Shown here: one piece after another, positions 21,409 through 33,279 of the stretch
Position numbering within the stretch: the first letter of the stretch is position 1
Layout of the letters: each line of letters starts with the position of its first letter
Assembly (NCBI GenBank): GCA_009363875.1
Contig: CM018687.1
Location: 22,947,764 to 23,011,763 of the forward strand
DNA: 64,000 nucleotides
Source of the DNA: Mikania micrantha
Lineage: Eukaryota; Streptophyta; Magnoliopsida; Asterales; Asteraceae
Reading direction: 5' to 3'
Notes under the pieces: model-generated
Seen by the model: the letters and a program-made list of their open reading frames with translations, nothing else
Database searches by the model: none
What the model was told of the DNA's origin: nothing
Program-made: the position numbers and the translations under genes

Positions 21409-24400
21409 GTCACACCCCGAGCCGGCGGGGTAGGATCGGAGTCCCCGTCGGGCGGAAGGTTCCCGGGGCGCGATATCGGGAGTGATAATCAGAAGTGATC
21501 AGATTGTTTACATTGCACATGATATAAATGAGAAATGCTAATTAAAATAGAATTACAAAGTTAAATTACATCAGTATTGTTTATAATTTAACAATGTAAA
21601 TCTATTGTAAACATCATAAAATAACTATCTTGTATTTACACAAGATATACAAAATAAATTGTATGATGATGTCTTCAAAAATATGCAGGTCCAAAATACT
21701 AAGTCTTCTATATGAAGTCCTAGCCCAAAAGCATAAGCTTCCTAGTTGACCTGTTCGTCACCTGAGAAGTCATGCAAAAATAAAATCAACACATGGTTGG
21801 TGAGTTCATGTAGTTTAGTATTTGAAAATGATTTGAAACTGATTTGAACATGATTTGAAAATGATTTGAAAACCTCCTTTGGTAAAGACCCTAACCTCAT
21901 TAACACCACATGTAATATCCACATCGGTATGCTTATATATAGGGCATATGTAAGGGACAAGCCCTAGCCAACATCCCACCACATACTAATATGCATATGA
22001 CACTGCTGTTAATGACAATTAAGCATTTTTACCCTTAACACAATCCCATAAGTTCTTCTGCTTGTTGTCCCTGTCATTACAATCATTTGAAATCCATGTT
22101 GATTTCACAAGTTCATCACACAATATGATCAACCACACAATTGTATAAACAGTTATAAATGCTTAATTAAACAAGTAAATAAACATTTAATAAAATCTAA
22201 GTCCTTATGATTGGGGCCTTTGGTCATACTCGAGTAGACTAGTCTGTCAATCTAGGTACTTAGTAGTTAGGGAATTCTGTAAATATCATCAAACATAAGA
22301 CCTACAAGTCAATCAGTCTAGCTAGGACTTCTTGAAATATAGGATTTCTGGATTCAATGTGTTGGCATATGTTATCTCTGATATTTCCCATACTATCCCT
22401 TAAAAATGATTTAATGATCGTCTGATTCTGTCACAAGATGTACTTAATGTGTTGATCATAGAATACAAGATTCATTGATCGGTTGTACACTTGATTCATT
22501 GTTCAACAAACACTTGGTTTATAGAACATTGAATGTTGTCTTTGCAAAGATTGTTTTATTGATGTCTTGATGTCCCACACTTGTTTTGTCAAAATGTTTG
22601 ATTTGATTCCTTGAATTCACCCACTTGATTTGTCAAAATGTTTGTTTTGATCCCTTGAATTCACCCACTTGTTTTGTCAAAATGTTTGATTTGATTCCTT
22701 GAACTCACACCCTTGTTTTGTCAAAATGTCTAGTTTGATTGTTTGAAATGTTTTGACTTATTGAAAAGTTTAGTTTAACTTGATTATTCACTTAATATAT
22801 AAGTAAATCAGTTAATAACCTGCATAAAATCTTCCTAGACATGATCTAGGATAACATTTATATATATGTAAAACATATAATTTAAAAGCATTCAAGTAAA
22901 CAATTTAAATAAACAGTTTACGCATGCTTCTCAGCCCCGCGTTTTAAAACAAAATGTTAGAAAAGGGGCAATGAACTCACCTGTACTGCTATGTAATTTG
23001 ATCTAACACAAAATGCGCGCTCCTGTATGTAAACTAAGTTTCTTCGGTTCCTGAGTTATTTTATAAGAATTCGAATATAATAAGTACGCGTAGTAGTCGT
23101 TGTGCCTAAGACCTTGAGTCTTGTTGTGTGTGCAACTAAGTGTCTTAGTACTAAGTGTATCTACGATCTACTCTATCTTAATTACCCTTCTTATGATCCC
23201 AATTCCCATGATTAGTTACTAACTTACCTTCAAATTTTAGAAAATTTCGGCAGAGTTTCCTTTGTTTTTAAAACAATTCCAGACAATTAAATCGTCTCTT
23301 TTTCAACAAGTCCTCAAACAATTAAATCAAAGTAAGTATTTAAATCAAACCATTACAATTTACTTAATAAACTTAAAAGAAACCGGTGTCATTTATAATT
23401 TCCATTTCAAATTAAACAAGATTTTAGAAAAATTATTAAATTTAATTACTCGTTTAACATTTGATGGACTTAATCAAGTCCCATTGGCCCATTTAAGCCC
23501 AATTGACAATACTTGACTTCTAATTGATTTACCAACTTCTTTTTAATGAAATCCCATTACTTGAATTCTATAATGTTAGACATGTGATGAACTCAACTAC
23601 ATCCCATTGAATCCACCTAAGTCCATTGTTAGTCTTTGATTGTTTCGTTTAAGTCATTTAGACTCACACGATCAAACATCATTTATCCACATTTCATGTC
23701 ATTCCTATACATGCAACTTATACTATTAATCCGCATGCAAAAACCTAGGTTAATGATCAACTAATCATTGGTTATGGTTTTCACACTAGTTATGGAGATG
23801 ACAAGCATCCCATTAGCCAAATTAAGCAACCATAGGGGTCGAACCATGGATAGGGCAGCGAACCTATTACCCAGATCCTTAGGTTCGGCTGAAGTTTAGA
23901 CAGACAAGGTTCGGCTCCTTCATATTTGTACTAGGCTCGTGTAAAGGTTCGGGAGCTGCATGGCCAAGGTTCGGCCATGCAAGGTTCGTGGGTTCTAGAG
24001 TTCGTGGGCAAGGTTCGGCCAAGGAGCAAAGGACAGGTTCGGCTATGGTTCCAGCACTTAGGTTCGTTCCTTCATTAGGGTTCGGTGACTAACTATGGTT
24101 CGGCTGACGAGTATAGGGTTCGTGAGTTTGCATGGGGCTGCAAGGTTCGGCTGGTCAACACCTGCAACTCATACAGGTTCGTTGCAGATTGTCAGGCTGA
24201 CAGGGTTCGCCACCACAGGGTTCGCCTAACAAACCCTTGGGTTCGTGAGGTGCCAAAGAGGTTCGGCTCCCGGGTTTCGCGGTTCAAAGGGTTCGGCCGA
24301 CTGAGTTAACCACGAACCTGCATCATTATCATCTTCCAACAAATTCAACCTGCTGCAACCTCAATCCTAACAGTGTCTAAGTGTGTATAACACCTTAACC

Positions 24401-25376
24401 CAAGTATTTTATGTGTTTAAACACCGATTCTGGTCGTAAGACCAAGTGAACTCGTGAAAACCCTACAAAACCGAAAAAAAATGGATCTTTACCTTAGATT
24501 TCGTGGATGAAATTTCACAAGGCTTGTACTTTTGAAATCTACAAGATGAAATGATCGTAATGACGCCAACTTTGATCGAATCCGACTTGAAACGGTTGAG
24601 ATCTTCTAGAGAGAAGGTGGAGAAACGATTTCTAGAGAGAGAAGGATGGTGGACGAAAATGAGAAGGAAAGTGGGTCTTGGTGGTGGTTGTTGGAGTCTT
24701 AATGACTCATTAAATGATTAGGAAAATACCCGGTTATTCGGTCTCGTTCGGTTTCGCATAATGTCGAATCGTGTGGTTTTCGCGACGAAACGATACTATT
24801 ATAAAATTAGAAATCATTTAATTATTCTAGGTTGTGATTCCTAATAAATTAACTAATATCTTCTTATTTATTAAAAATTTAAAATATTAATTAACTGTTT
24901 AAATCGAAATGTACAGTCGCCGCGCGTATTCGTTCGAATCGTCACCCGTACGAATACGACGATAACTATACTTTTCAATCTTGTTTTCTAATTATAGAAT
25001 ATCACTCAGAACGTTAAACTTTCAGATATATTCGTACAGATCGTCACCTATACGAATAACCCGTAAATTTAGCATTCACAAAACAATATTCGTGTGTTTT
25101 GTTCCGTAGACCCCACATACGTTTATACATAATAAATCCTAAACAAATAATCACATAATGGTTCTGTGTTGCCAGATAATTACCCGACTCAAGAACCATC
25201 GTTCTGAACTGTGTTTCTGTTAAATGTGTCAGAAACTGTTCTATGACAACTCACCATGATAATGATAAATGATATGAATATGAAAATTACTGAAATGTGT
25301 ATGATTCATACCTGTTTTACTGTTCCTGTACTGTAGAGATCACTGTTCCGGTGGCGGTTCCGGCACTGATGTTACA
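21409..25376 (-). repeat. 5' LTR of element B
   Basis: It has the same ends as the left LTR and is 3968 bp long. It includes the GGTTCG array at 23880-24310 and the GC-rich block at 21444-21477. It is followed on the right by an internal-sequence stub rather than flanking DNA. Confidence 0.94.
23880..24310. repeat. GGTTCG(G/T) array in the B 5' LTR
   Basis: Counterpart of 14985-15460 with a few substitutions, including GGTTTGG in the left copy where this copy has GGTTCGG. That is consistent with CpG decay. Confidence 0.88.
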
Positions 25377-25410
25377 GTCTCCCCTTGTTAGAGAAATTTC
25401 GTCCCGAAAT
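25377..25410 (-). other. Stub of a second internal region beyond the B 5' LTR
   Basis: 34 bp identical to 16527-16560 (polypurine block), ending exactly before the position of the pol stop codon. It fuses to A's LTR at TATAATG with about 3 bp (ATT) of microhomology. Confidence 0.9.
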
Positions 25411-25564
25411 TATAATGTTTTTACAATTTTTAACTTTGCAATTTAATTAACTTGGGACTGATTTTGTTCAACTAAAACAGTTTTAATTTGATATTATATG
25501 ATTTCGTACAATTTTCGTTAGTTTTCAGTTAACGGAGTTAACCCGAAATTGCCGGATTGTCACA
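25411..25564 (-). repeat. 5' LTR of element A, outer part
   Basis: It matches 4854-5007 of A's 3' LTR and ends GGATTGTCACA, followed by the target duplication ATTAG. Bases equivalent to 3834-4853 are missing at the junction with B. Confidence 0.92.
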
Positions 25565-25569
25565 ATTAG

Positions 25570-28222
25570 CACTGGGAATGGACTTCAACTACTCGAGGAT
25601 GATATTTCTTGACATGTATGCCAACATCAAGGGAAGGAGGAAGGAGAGGTTTCTGGCATTTCCTCGCTTCCTACAGATTGTCATCAACAAACGGCATCTG
25701 GATCTAGTTTCCACAATAGGCACTCTGGGAATCAAGAGAATGCGCGATGACATTTTCGGATACATGAAGATGAACAAGCGCGGGAAAAAGAAGTACATTG
25801 GTCAGAGGCCCCTGATTAAGTTTGGAAGATTTGTGGGAGAAGGTGCAGATGAAGACATGCCTGGAACCCCAGTGGCTATAGTGGCCGAGGAGCATGATGT
25901 CCAAGCTACAAGTTCAAGTGCAAAAGCTGGTAAAGCAGGAGAGGATGCTACTCATGAGTCTTCTTCTTCTTCAAGCGAAGACTTTGTTCCTGAAAAGCCA
26001 CCTCTCACCAGATAGGAAAGAGAAGAAGCACAGGATGCGGATTACACTCCAACTCCTGAGTCATCACCGAAGAAGAAGAGGCAAAAGACAATGGCCAAGA
26101 GAACCAGAGATACACGACTTCAAAAGATATTCTCAAGCTTATCCTTCTCATCTGCTGCTTCCATCATATCACAGGCACCTACCCAACCACCTCCGCCTAC
26201 ACAACCAACTCCATCTACACAACCCAAGCAACCCACACAACCTAAGCCACCAACAAAACCCAAGCCACCTAAACCTGCAGCCAAACCACTACAGGCACCT
26301 ACACAACCACCACCACCTACAAAACCACAACCACCTCCACCTACAAAACCACAACCACCTCCACCTACTCAACCACAACCACCTCCACCTACACAGCCCA
26401 AACCATCCACACTTCCCAAACCACCTACACAGCCCAAGCCACCAATAAATCCTGAGCCACATTCAAAACCAAAGTCACCTACTCACCCAACCAAATCCAA
26501 GTTAGTCATCAAAATCCCAACCAGATCCCCAACTCCATCTTCCACTACCTCCATCCCTCACACCGAAACTCCACCATCTCCGACTCGCTCGAGCGGTGAC
26601 AAAGGAAAATCTCCTTTGCACGCTGATTCACCTTACGAGCAGAGACATGTGCCTGTCGATCTCATTGGATTGAAGGAACAAGTTTTCAAACTTGAGAAAG
26701 ATTCTGAGCTCAAGGATGGCCTTATCAGAAATTTGCAAGAAGGGATGACAAAGATCGGTAGCAAACTGAACAAGTATCGTGGAGAGATCAAGGCTCACCG
26801 AAAGTTCATCAGATGTCTATTAATTAAGAACCATGAGATGAAAAAGGACATCAAAAAGCTTAAAGGAGAGGAAGTTCCAGAGTCTGATGATGAATACATA
26901 GATGAGGTTTTTCGTGACAGTGATGATGACAGTGATGATAGTGACGATGATGATGGTGATGACAAGAGTGAAAAGGATCAGAAGGAAAAGGAGGATGACA
27001 AAAATGAGAAGGATGATAAAGATGAAGATAAGGATGGAAACGAAAAGGAAAAGAATCAGGGACCCCCAGATGACAAGGATCAGGGAGGAGACACTGGAAA
27101 TCCATCCTCATCAGCAAAGTCTCCTGGCCTTTATGATGATCTTTTTGGAGATATTCCTGACGACATCTTATTCGGTGACTGTGTCAACCTGATGAAACAT
27201 CAGGAGCTGGCCTTGAAAGTTTGTTTGACAACCTGCCAGAGGACTTTGACTTCGAGTGTTCCGGTAAAAAGACAAAGGAAGGAGCCGAATCTTCTGCAGG
27301 GGCATCTATAGAGGAAGAACCAGAAAACATCATACTCGGCAACGTCTCATCGGAACCCTATATCAATTATTTGTATGCCCACAAATACATTGATGCTCTT
27401 GGACAGGAGGTCACCTCTCTTAATGAAGTGATCGTTAGCTGGTTCGATAAGAAGAAAGATTGGACGCCATCTCCTCTTGAGGTTAAAGCTGATTGGTTCA
27501 AAGAGATGAGCGATGTACATCCAGAGCATACATTTATTTCTGATGACAGAAACTTGTTCGCTGTTCGTAACGACAGGTCTAACGTTTGCTGCTGGTTGTA
27601 CGACAAAGAGAGGGATATCTATCTGGTGAAGAGAATGAATGGAAAGGTTGAATATTACAAGAAGCCAAGAGACTTTTGCACCATGCCAAAGGTCGACATA
27701 CGAAGCATTGACAAGGCAATGTTTTTCAACCCTTCGAAGGACTCATAGGCTGACTTGTTCGCCAAATTCATCAAAGATCAGTGTGAGAAAGATTTTCCTG
27801 TGATGCGTACTGCAAAAGGAAGACGTTTTGTTTCTACCTGCATCATTGATCCGAAGACACAGAAGCCTTGGATATACTACAAGTATCCTCCTCCTCACGT
27901 TGAGATAGCAGTTCCAGTGTCTGCCAGAGTTCCAGACAACTCTTTGGCCAACTTCTTGTCGTGGTATTATGACGATCTCAATCTTGCAGCGGTCATCATC
28001 AAAGATAAAGACAATGTCGACGACATCGACATCATTCTTGACCCTATGGATCTCCTAAAGTACGGAAAAGAAGACATGATGAAGTTGCACGAGTCTCTTA
28101 TACGTGTGTATTCGAGAAATGATGAGGAGGCTAAGCCACTTACGCGCACCGTTGCTTATGCCGTAGAGTTGAAGCTTTATGCAGGAGCAGGGCCACATAA
28201 CGTCACTCTTCCGATCGGATGA
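25570..28222 (+). pseudogene. E1 post-pol ORF2, remainder (broken)
   Basis: This continues the frame of 1768-2264. In order: the rest of the N-terminal domain (LGMDFNYSRMIF, about 80 codons), a serine-rich linker, a proline/threonine-rich tract (26160-26600, repeats such as PPPPTQPQ), a coiled-coil segment (26650-26870), a strongly acidic and lysine-rich tract (26880-27070), and a C-terminal domain of about 330 codons containing YAHKYIDALGQEV and WLYDKERDIYLVKR. Breaks are TAG at 26013, a one-base loss near 27213 and TAG at 27746. The final stop is at 28220, 23 bp before the 3' LTR. No catalytic motif or membrane span is recognised. Confidence 0.8.
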
Positions 28223-28232
28223 CTTCGCCAGT

Positions 28233-28242
28233 CTAGGGGGAG
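28233..28242 (+). promoter_or_regulatory. Polypurine tract of E1
   Basis: CTAGGGGGAG two bases before the LTR TG, as expected for copia; E2 has TTAAGGGGGAG in the same place. Confidence 0.85.
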
Positions 28243-28244
28243 TT

Positions 28245-28613
28245 TGTAGAGCCCACTAAACGATGAAGACTGACAAAGTCAACCCAGAAGAGTCAACACT
28301 CAGTTTCTGATAAATTTTGTGTACAGCATTTCGAGTACACCACATGTTCGTGTACTCGAACTTTTGTTTTAGATTTCGAGTACACCTAGGCCTAGTATAA
28401 ATAGACGTATTTTGTATAGGTTTAGGTTATATTCCTGAGGCACTTGCTCTCTAGACGTATTGAGGCACTTGTACTCGAAATTTTCAGAATTTATAAAAGT
28501 TTGCTTTTTTCTTATTGCTTTCTTGATTCTAACCTGGATTCCGCACTCGTTAGAGATCACTGATGATGATTATGAAGATAAATTTTGGTTCTTAATCCGT
28601 TTTCGGACCTACA
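28245..28613 (+). repeat. 3' LTR of E1
   Basis: TGTAGAGCCC to CGGACCTACA, 369 bp. It contains TTCGAGTAC/GTACTCGAA repeats, a TATA box at 28396 and GGATTCCGCAC near the end, an element also found at the same relative place in the E3 and E4 LTRs. The following GAGTA is the likely target duplication. Confidence 0.85.
28396..28403 (+). promoter_or_regulatory. TATA box in the E1 LTR
   Basis: TATAAATA, immediately downstream of the TTCG/CGAA motif cluster. The E2, E3 and E4 LTRs carry the same octamer in the same arrangement. Confidence 0.75.
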
Positions 28614-28665
28614 GAGTATACAAATTTTGTTGTCTAATTCGAAGATTTGAAAATTTGATTTGAAA

Positions 28666-28766
28666 ACTGGAAAAGGTTCGCTGGACGAACAAGGTTCGTT
28701 GAATGAACTAAGGTTCGCCGAACCTTGAAGGTTCTTTTGAATTTGATAGGTTCGTGGCGAACCTCT
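28666..28766. repeat. GGTTCG/CGAAC motif cluster in the E2 spacer
   Basis: GGTTCGCTGGACGAAC, GGTTCGTTGAATGAAC, GGTTCGCCGAACC and similar units: half-sites in opposite orientation a few bases apart. The cluster continues at 33280-33460 beyond the D insertion. Confidence 0.82.
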
Positions 28767-31164
28767 GTGTCACACCCCAGGCCGGAGGGAACGGATCGTG
28801 CTTTCCCGTCGGGCGGAAGGTTCCCGGGGCGCGATATCTTGAGTGATAATCAATTGATCAGATTGTTTACATAGCACATGATAATATAAATGAGAAATGC
28901 TAACACATCCATGATATAGAATTACAAGATTAAATTATAATGTATCGTTCATAATTTAATCGAGTAAATCTATCAAAAGAAAAAATATAACTATATCTTG
29001 TATATGTACAAGATATACAAAAGATGATTCATTGTTCTTGTCACCAAAAGCATGCAACACAAAATAAAGCTAGGTCTTCTAAAAGTCCACTAGCTTAATC
29101 CTTGCATGTATGTATCTACACATGTTCATCACCTGAGAAAACATGTATTTAAACAAAGTCAACACTAGGTTGCTGAGTTCATAAGTAAGTTAATTGAAAT
29201 CCTTGATTCATTCACATGCACAATCACAATGTTTATACTGTTACTTGTATGTCATTTGTTTCACTTGTTCACCCAATGGCTTCTCAATAGTTATATTTAC
29301 AAATAATATATCATCCTAGTAGTGATGCTTATATATAGGGCATATGTAAGGGAACTAAGCCCTAGCCAACATCCTACCACATCACTACTAGAACTCCACA
29401 CTACTTGCAATACAACCATTGATTTCCATTCCCAAATCCACATGTCCGTCTCATTCTTGATCACCTGTGATAACTAGTATGGAATAATATAATGATGTCA
29501 TTGTTGTTATCGAACCGAAGTTTAGATAACCATTATATATGTTAAGGATATTAGATTTATTAAATATGTTCCTTGTATTATTCTATATTTGTGGGGTTAA
29601 CTGTTGTTTCACATTCAAATATTAAGAGTATTAGTTAACCACTTGTAATTTGTTCTTGAACTATAATGCATAGAGCCTAAAAGGAATCCATTGAAATCCT
29701 CACGTAATCAGATTTCAATGCATCCGATTTACCTCTACCACTTTGTATACCCATAGACCTCATCGAAACAGTTACTAGCAATATGGCATGAGAATATACA
29801 TTACTCAGTCTACTAGACAACAAAAAATGATGGATTAATTACTTATCACTGCAGATTAATATCACCATGTGTCACTTTCCAGAAACTGACTTGAGGTAGC
29901 CCTGTCACCGGTCATACGTTACCGGCCAATGAATCAATACGATCAACATACTAGCCCTACAAGCTAGAGGTTTGTCAAACCTATGGTACCACTATGCCAT
30001 CGTCGGTTTAGTCACGTCAAAGTAACTGGTCAACGAATTAAAGGGACTTACATGATCAACTTGTACAATTGGCACATGATTGAAGTGATATAATACAACA
30101 GGTCAATAGTAACTAATTGTAATTGTGTTCATCTGTATTATTGTTCTCATTGTCATATGTTCTTCGTGTTATTAAAAAAGTTAAATAAGAACTTGTCTTA
30201 TTACATTATGTTAATTCTTTTAGTGAATGATGATGTTATCATGAAGTTACATTATCATGATTATCATTCTTTGTTCCATGTTCTCTTGTAACATGTATTG
30301 AGTTGTAAAGCTAAGTGTTAAAAAGGACTTATCCTAGTACACTTCTTAACACTTGTGTCGAATGTTATTACAAAGATGTATAATATCTTTATAACATTCA
30401 TGTGTTTGCCGGTGATTGTTCCAATGTTTGTTTATGTAAGAATAACTAAGTGTTATAAGATAAAATCTTACAACTATGTTATTCTAATACGTTGATGAAC
30501 TAATAAGATATTATATTGTCTATCTGATTATCCCTGTCATATCGTGATCATACATGCATGCATACAATGATAAGTGATAATAAAAAAATTAATATTATCT
30601 AAATCAAAGTATAAATAACATGTTAAGCAGAACTTTAAAATAAATAAAAGTAAACATGTTTCTCAGCCCTGAGAGTTGAAATCAGTAAAGATTAAAGTAA
30701 AAGGGGCATATGAACTCACCTTGTTGTTGTAGGGTTGACTTAGCTTAAAAGAAGAATGCACGCGTTCCTTGATTGTATTTGTTGTGTTTTCACGTTCCTG
30801 TATTGATTTCATATTGTTGGATCTTATAAGCCTATGTTAATAAGATTTGTGTGCGTGTATGTGTTAGCCCTATTGTTGGCTAACAATTGTGAGTCACGGT
30901 CTTGATTCGACCCTCATTTCATAGGTCATAGATTGTTATTGAATTTAATAACGACTAACTCAATTTGACTTAAGGTTTTAACGCTTGTTATGTGTTTTCA
31001 TATTCATATTATTTTGTACTTGTCACCTTGTGAAAACCCAATGCTTTGTGTAATTATGTGCTTAGTTAAATCATTATTGTCAATTTGGTATTAAAACCAT
31101 TAGTGTTAATCAATTTCTCATGAACGGTTCCTATGCTCAATTCCGAAAATATGTTCACATTGTT

Positions 31165-31480
31165 ACCATTGTGGGCCGAATATTAGACCATGGGCCAATT
31201 GGGCTAACAAGGGCCGAAGTGTAGAAATCCATTTTGATCGGATCATCTATTGGGTCGAGGGATTTACAAGGGCTGTTGGGCCTGTTTCTTAATGTTGGGC
31301 CGAGACATGCCATAATGGCCGAAACAAAGGGGCCAGAGGGTATTCTTGGGCCGAGGGATTTACTGGGCCAACTGAAAGCCTCATGGAATAAAAGTGGGCT
31401 GTTAAATGGTTGGGCCATGTTAACTGAAGTGGGCCGATCAACTAATGTCTGGGCCAAGGATTATTTGAGCCGAATACTAG
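31165..31480. repeat. TGGGCC array in the D LTR
   Basis: More than a dozen TGGGCC(G/A/T) or GGGCCGA copies in about 300 bp. The reverse complement GGCCCA resembles the plant site II/UP1 element bound by TCP factors; that link is inference. Confidence 0.8.
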
Positions 31481-31519
31481 GCGTGGTTGTTTTAAGTATT
31501 GAACCAAGGAAGAACATGA

Positions 31520-32100
31520 TCGGCCGAAGGTTATGTTCAGCGAACCCCTCACCAATAACCCCTATAGGTTCGGCTTGTTCAAATGTTAGGTTCACCTAGA
31601 TTGACTTGAGGGTTCGACTAATGAACTTGCTAGGGTTCGGCAATAGCATGAGCGAAGGCTCGGCTGCTCAGTGATGACGAAAGGTTCGGCTAGTGAAAAC
31701 CATCATAGGTTCGCACGTGCATGGTGGGTTCGGTGGCTGGAAAAAGATTTGGCCGGAGGTTGTAGGTTCGGCACATGGGTGCGTGGGTTCGTGAGACACC
31801 AAGGGTTCGGCTCACATGAACCCACTGAGTGAGGGTCGGCTTATCATTCTCAACAGGTTCGGCTTGATGGTCACCGACCCAAGGTTCGTGAGAGAAAGGA
31901 TGGTTCGTTGAGCAGATCAATTCCAGAAGGTTCGGTGGTGCTGATGGGGGTTCGGCCACTGCGTGATGTCACAAAGGTTCGGGACAAGGTGAAGGCTCGT
32001 CCGACTGAAGGTAGCCCAGCACCAGGTTCGGCCAAGACATGTTCAGGGTTCAACGCACTACCACCTTCACGAACAGCGAATTCTTCATCCCCAACGAACC
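31520..32100. repeat. GGTTCGG array in the D LTR
   Basis: About twenty GGTTCGGCT, GGTTCGTG or GGTTCGAC units with irregular spacing, at about 1.2-1.7 kb from the LTR's transcriptional start end, similar to the placement in B. Confidence 0.82.
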
Positions 32101-33279
32101 TCACTTGTTGTTGTGTTGATCTCAGGGCTATGTTAGACTAGTAGAGTTGCTCGTGGTCGTGTGGTTCCAACTAAGGGAGTGGTCGACCGGTTAACTATGG
32201 ATGTTGAGTCAAATAGCAAGAAACCCTAATTTTTTGATGTTTCAACCATCAATACCTTGGATTTGGCCGGATAACTTTCCAGATCTGTTGTACATCCTTG
32301 TAGAGGAGGTTGAGAGCTTTGCATGGACACCAAGAACACGCGATTTGATCCACAAACGAGTGAGATATGAAGCTTTAAAGGTGGTTAATGGTGGTGGGAG
32401 AGAGATGGCCGGAAATTTTGTTTAGAGAGAGAGTGGGAATGTGTAAAATGATAGAATTGTCTTCATTTGTTGTTTATATACTCCGAGGGTGTTCGGGTTC
32501 GTTTCGGATTCTCGGTTCGTGATTTCGTCGCGTATCCGGAACTTTACGCGTAGTTTATTTGAAATAAATAAAAAGAATGTTATTTTAATTATTTGATGAG
32601 TTTCAAAATTGTAAAATGTTATTTATTAAATTTTATTAATTTATGATCGTTCGTGTTGTGTTTCGTTTCTGTTTCGTCAGATCGCGCCACCATCGCGCGT
32701 ATTCGTTCGAATCGTCACTCAAACGAACACGAAGATTGTTTTGCTTTCTGACTTTTGTTTTATACTTTCCAATTATTATTCCAGAACGTTAAACTCACAG
32801 ATATGTTTGTGTGAATCGTCACCCATGCAAACACACTGTCAGTTCATTATTTAGAAACAACACTGTAAATTATGTTTGAATTGTGTTTCCTCACTGTCGG
32901 ACTTAACTAAACACCCTGATATCACATTGTTTTCACATTGAATTGTCGGCCATCTGATTCCTGTCATCTATGGATATCAGATTGCAACCGATTTGTTTTT
33001 TTCATTCGATTGAACATCTTTGTTTCTCATGTTTAGTTGTGTTAACTGTACTTAGGTTTTCACTTAAATACACACAACTAATGTTTCAATTGAGTGTTGT
33101 ACTTACAGTATTTAAGTTTACACAAAAATACATACAACTGTTTCTTGTATTTAGAATCCTGTTAATACAAGTACTGTTTACACACATGTATTTACACTTA
33201 GTTACTGTTGCAAGTACACATACCGTACAGACTTGCCGGCCGGTCAGGTACTAGTTGTCACATTCTGACTTTCAAAAGA

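Larger units (their letters stand above)
12555..25410 (-). mobile_element. Ty3/gypsy (Tekay-type) element B, coding-intact, with a truncated tandem stub
   Basis: Two LTRs of nearly 4 kb flank an intact gag-pol. The left LTR (12555-16526) and the right LTR (21409-25376) differ at roughly twenty sites by eye. The right LTR is not followed by host DNA but by 34 bp (25377-25410) identical to the internal sequence next to the left LTR (16527-16560). It then joins element A's LTR with 1020 bp of that LTR missing. No target duplication can therefore be found. It is inserted into A's 5' LTR after CCCTAGA. Confidence 0.93.
2265..25564 (-). mobile_element. Ty3/gypsy (Tekay-type) element A, degenerate, carrying nested element B
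   Basis: A complete but decayed chromovirus-like element read on the minus strand. It has a 3' LTR at 2265-5007, gag-pol remnants at 5473-10024, a leader-ORF remnant at 10258-10848, a primer site at 10966-10979, and a 5' LTR split into 10983-12554 and 25411-25564 by element B. ATTAG flanks it at 2260-2264 and 25565-25569. The TGTCACACC and TGTCACA termini, the iMet primer site and the protein order are the same as in intact element C, which belongs to the same family. Its LTRs differ from each other at many sites, so it is clearly older than B and C. Confidence 0.92.
1..28613 (+). mobile_element. Copia element E1, 3' portion, with nested gypsy A and B
   Basis: This is the post-pol part of a Ty1/copia element: an AT-rich spacer (1-1767), a broken extra ORF (1768-2264 and 25570-28222), a polypurine tract (28233-28242) and a 3' LTR (28245-28613). 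The 5' LTR, gag and pol must lie left of the window. Its right end abuts GAGTA and then sequence that matches the uninterrupted interior of E3 near 54888, so E1 was inserted into E2. The ORF2 reading frame resumes exactly across the A insertion when one copy of the ATTAG target duplication is removed. It is decayed, with frameshifts and nonsense codons in ORF2. Confidence 0.82.
28768..33262 (-). repeat. Solo LTR D (gypsy, related to B)
   Basis: It starts TGTCACACCCC and ends TTGTCACA, 4495 bp, with no internal region. It is flanked by CTCTG (28763-28767) and TTCTG (33263-33267), a target duplication with one C-to-T change. E3 has the uninterrupted site near 54740 (ACCTCTGAC on the opposite strand). 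It was probably left by recombination between the two LTRs of a full element. It holds the GC-rich block at 28805-28838 and arrays at 31165-31480 and 31520-32100. No supported gene. Confidence 0.88.

Noticed and set aside
25894..26448. Histidine/leucine/asparagine-rich ORF
   Set aside because: Out-of-frame reading of the proline/threonine-rich part of E1 ORF2.
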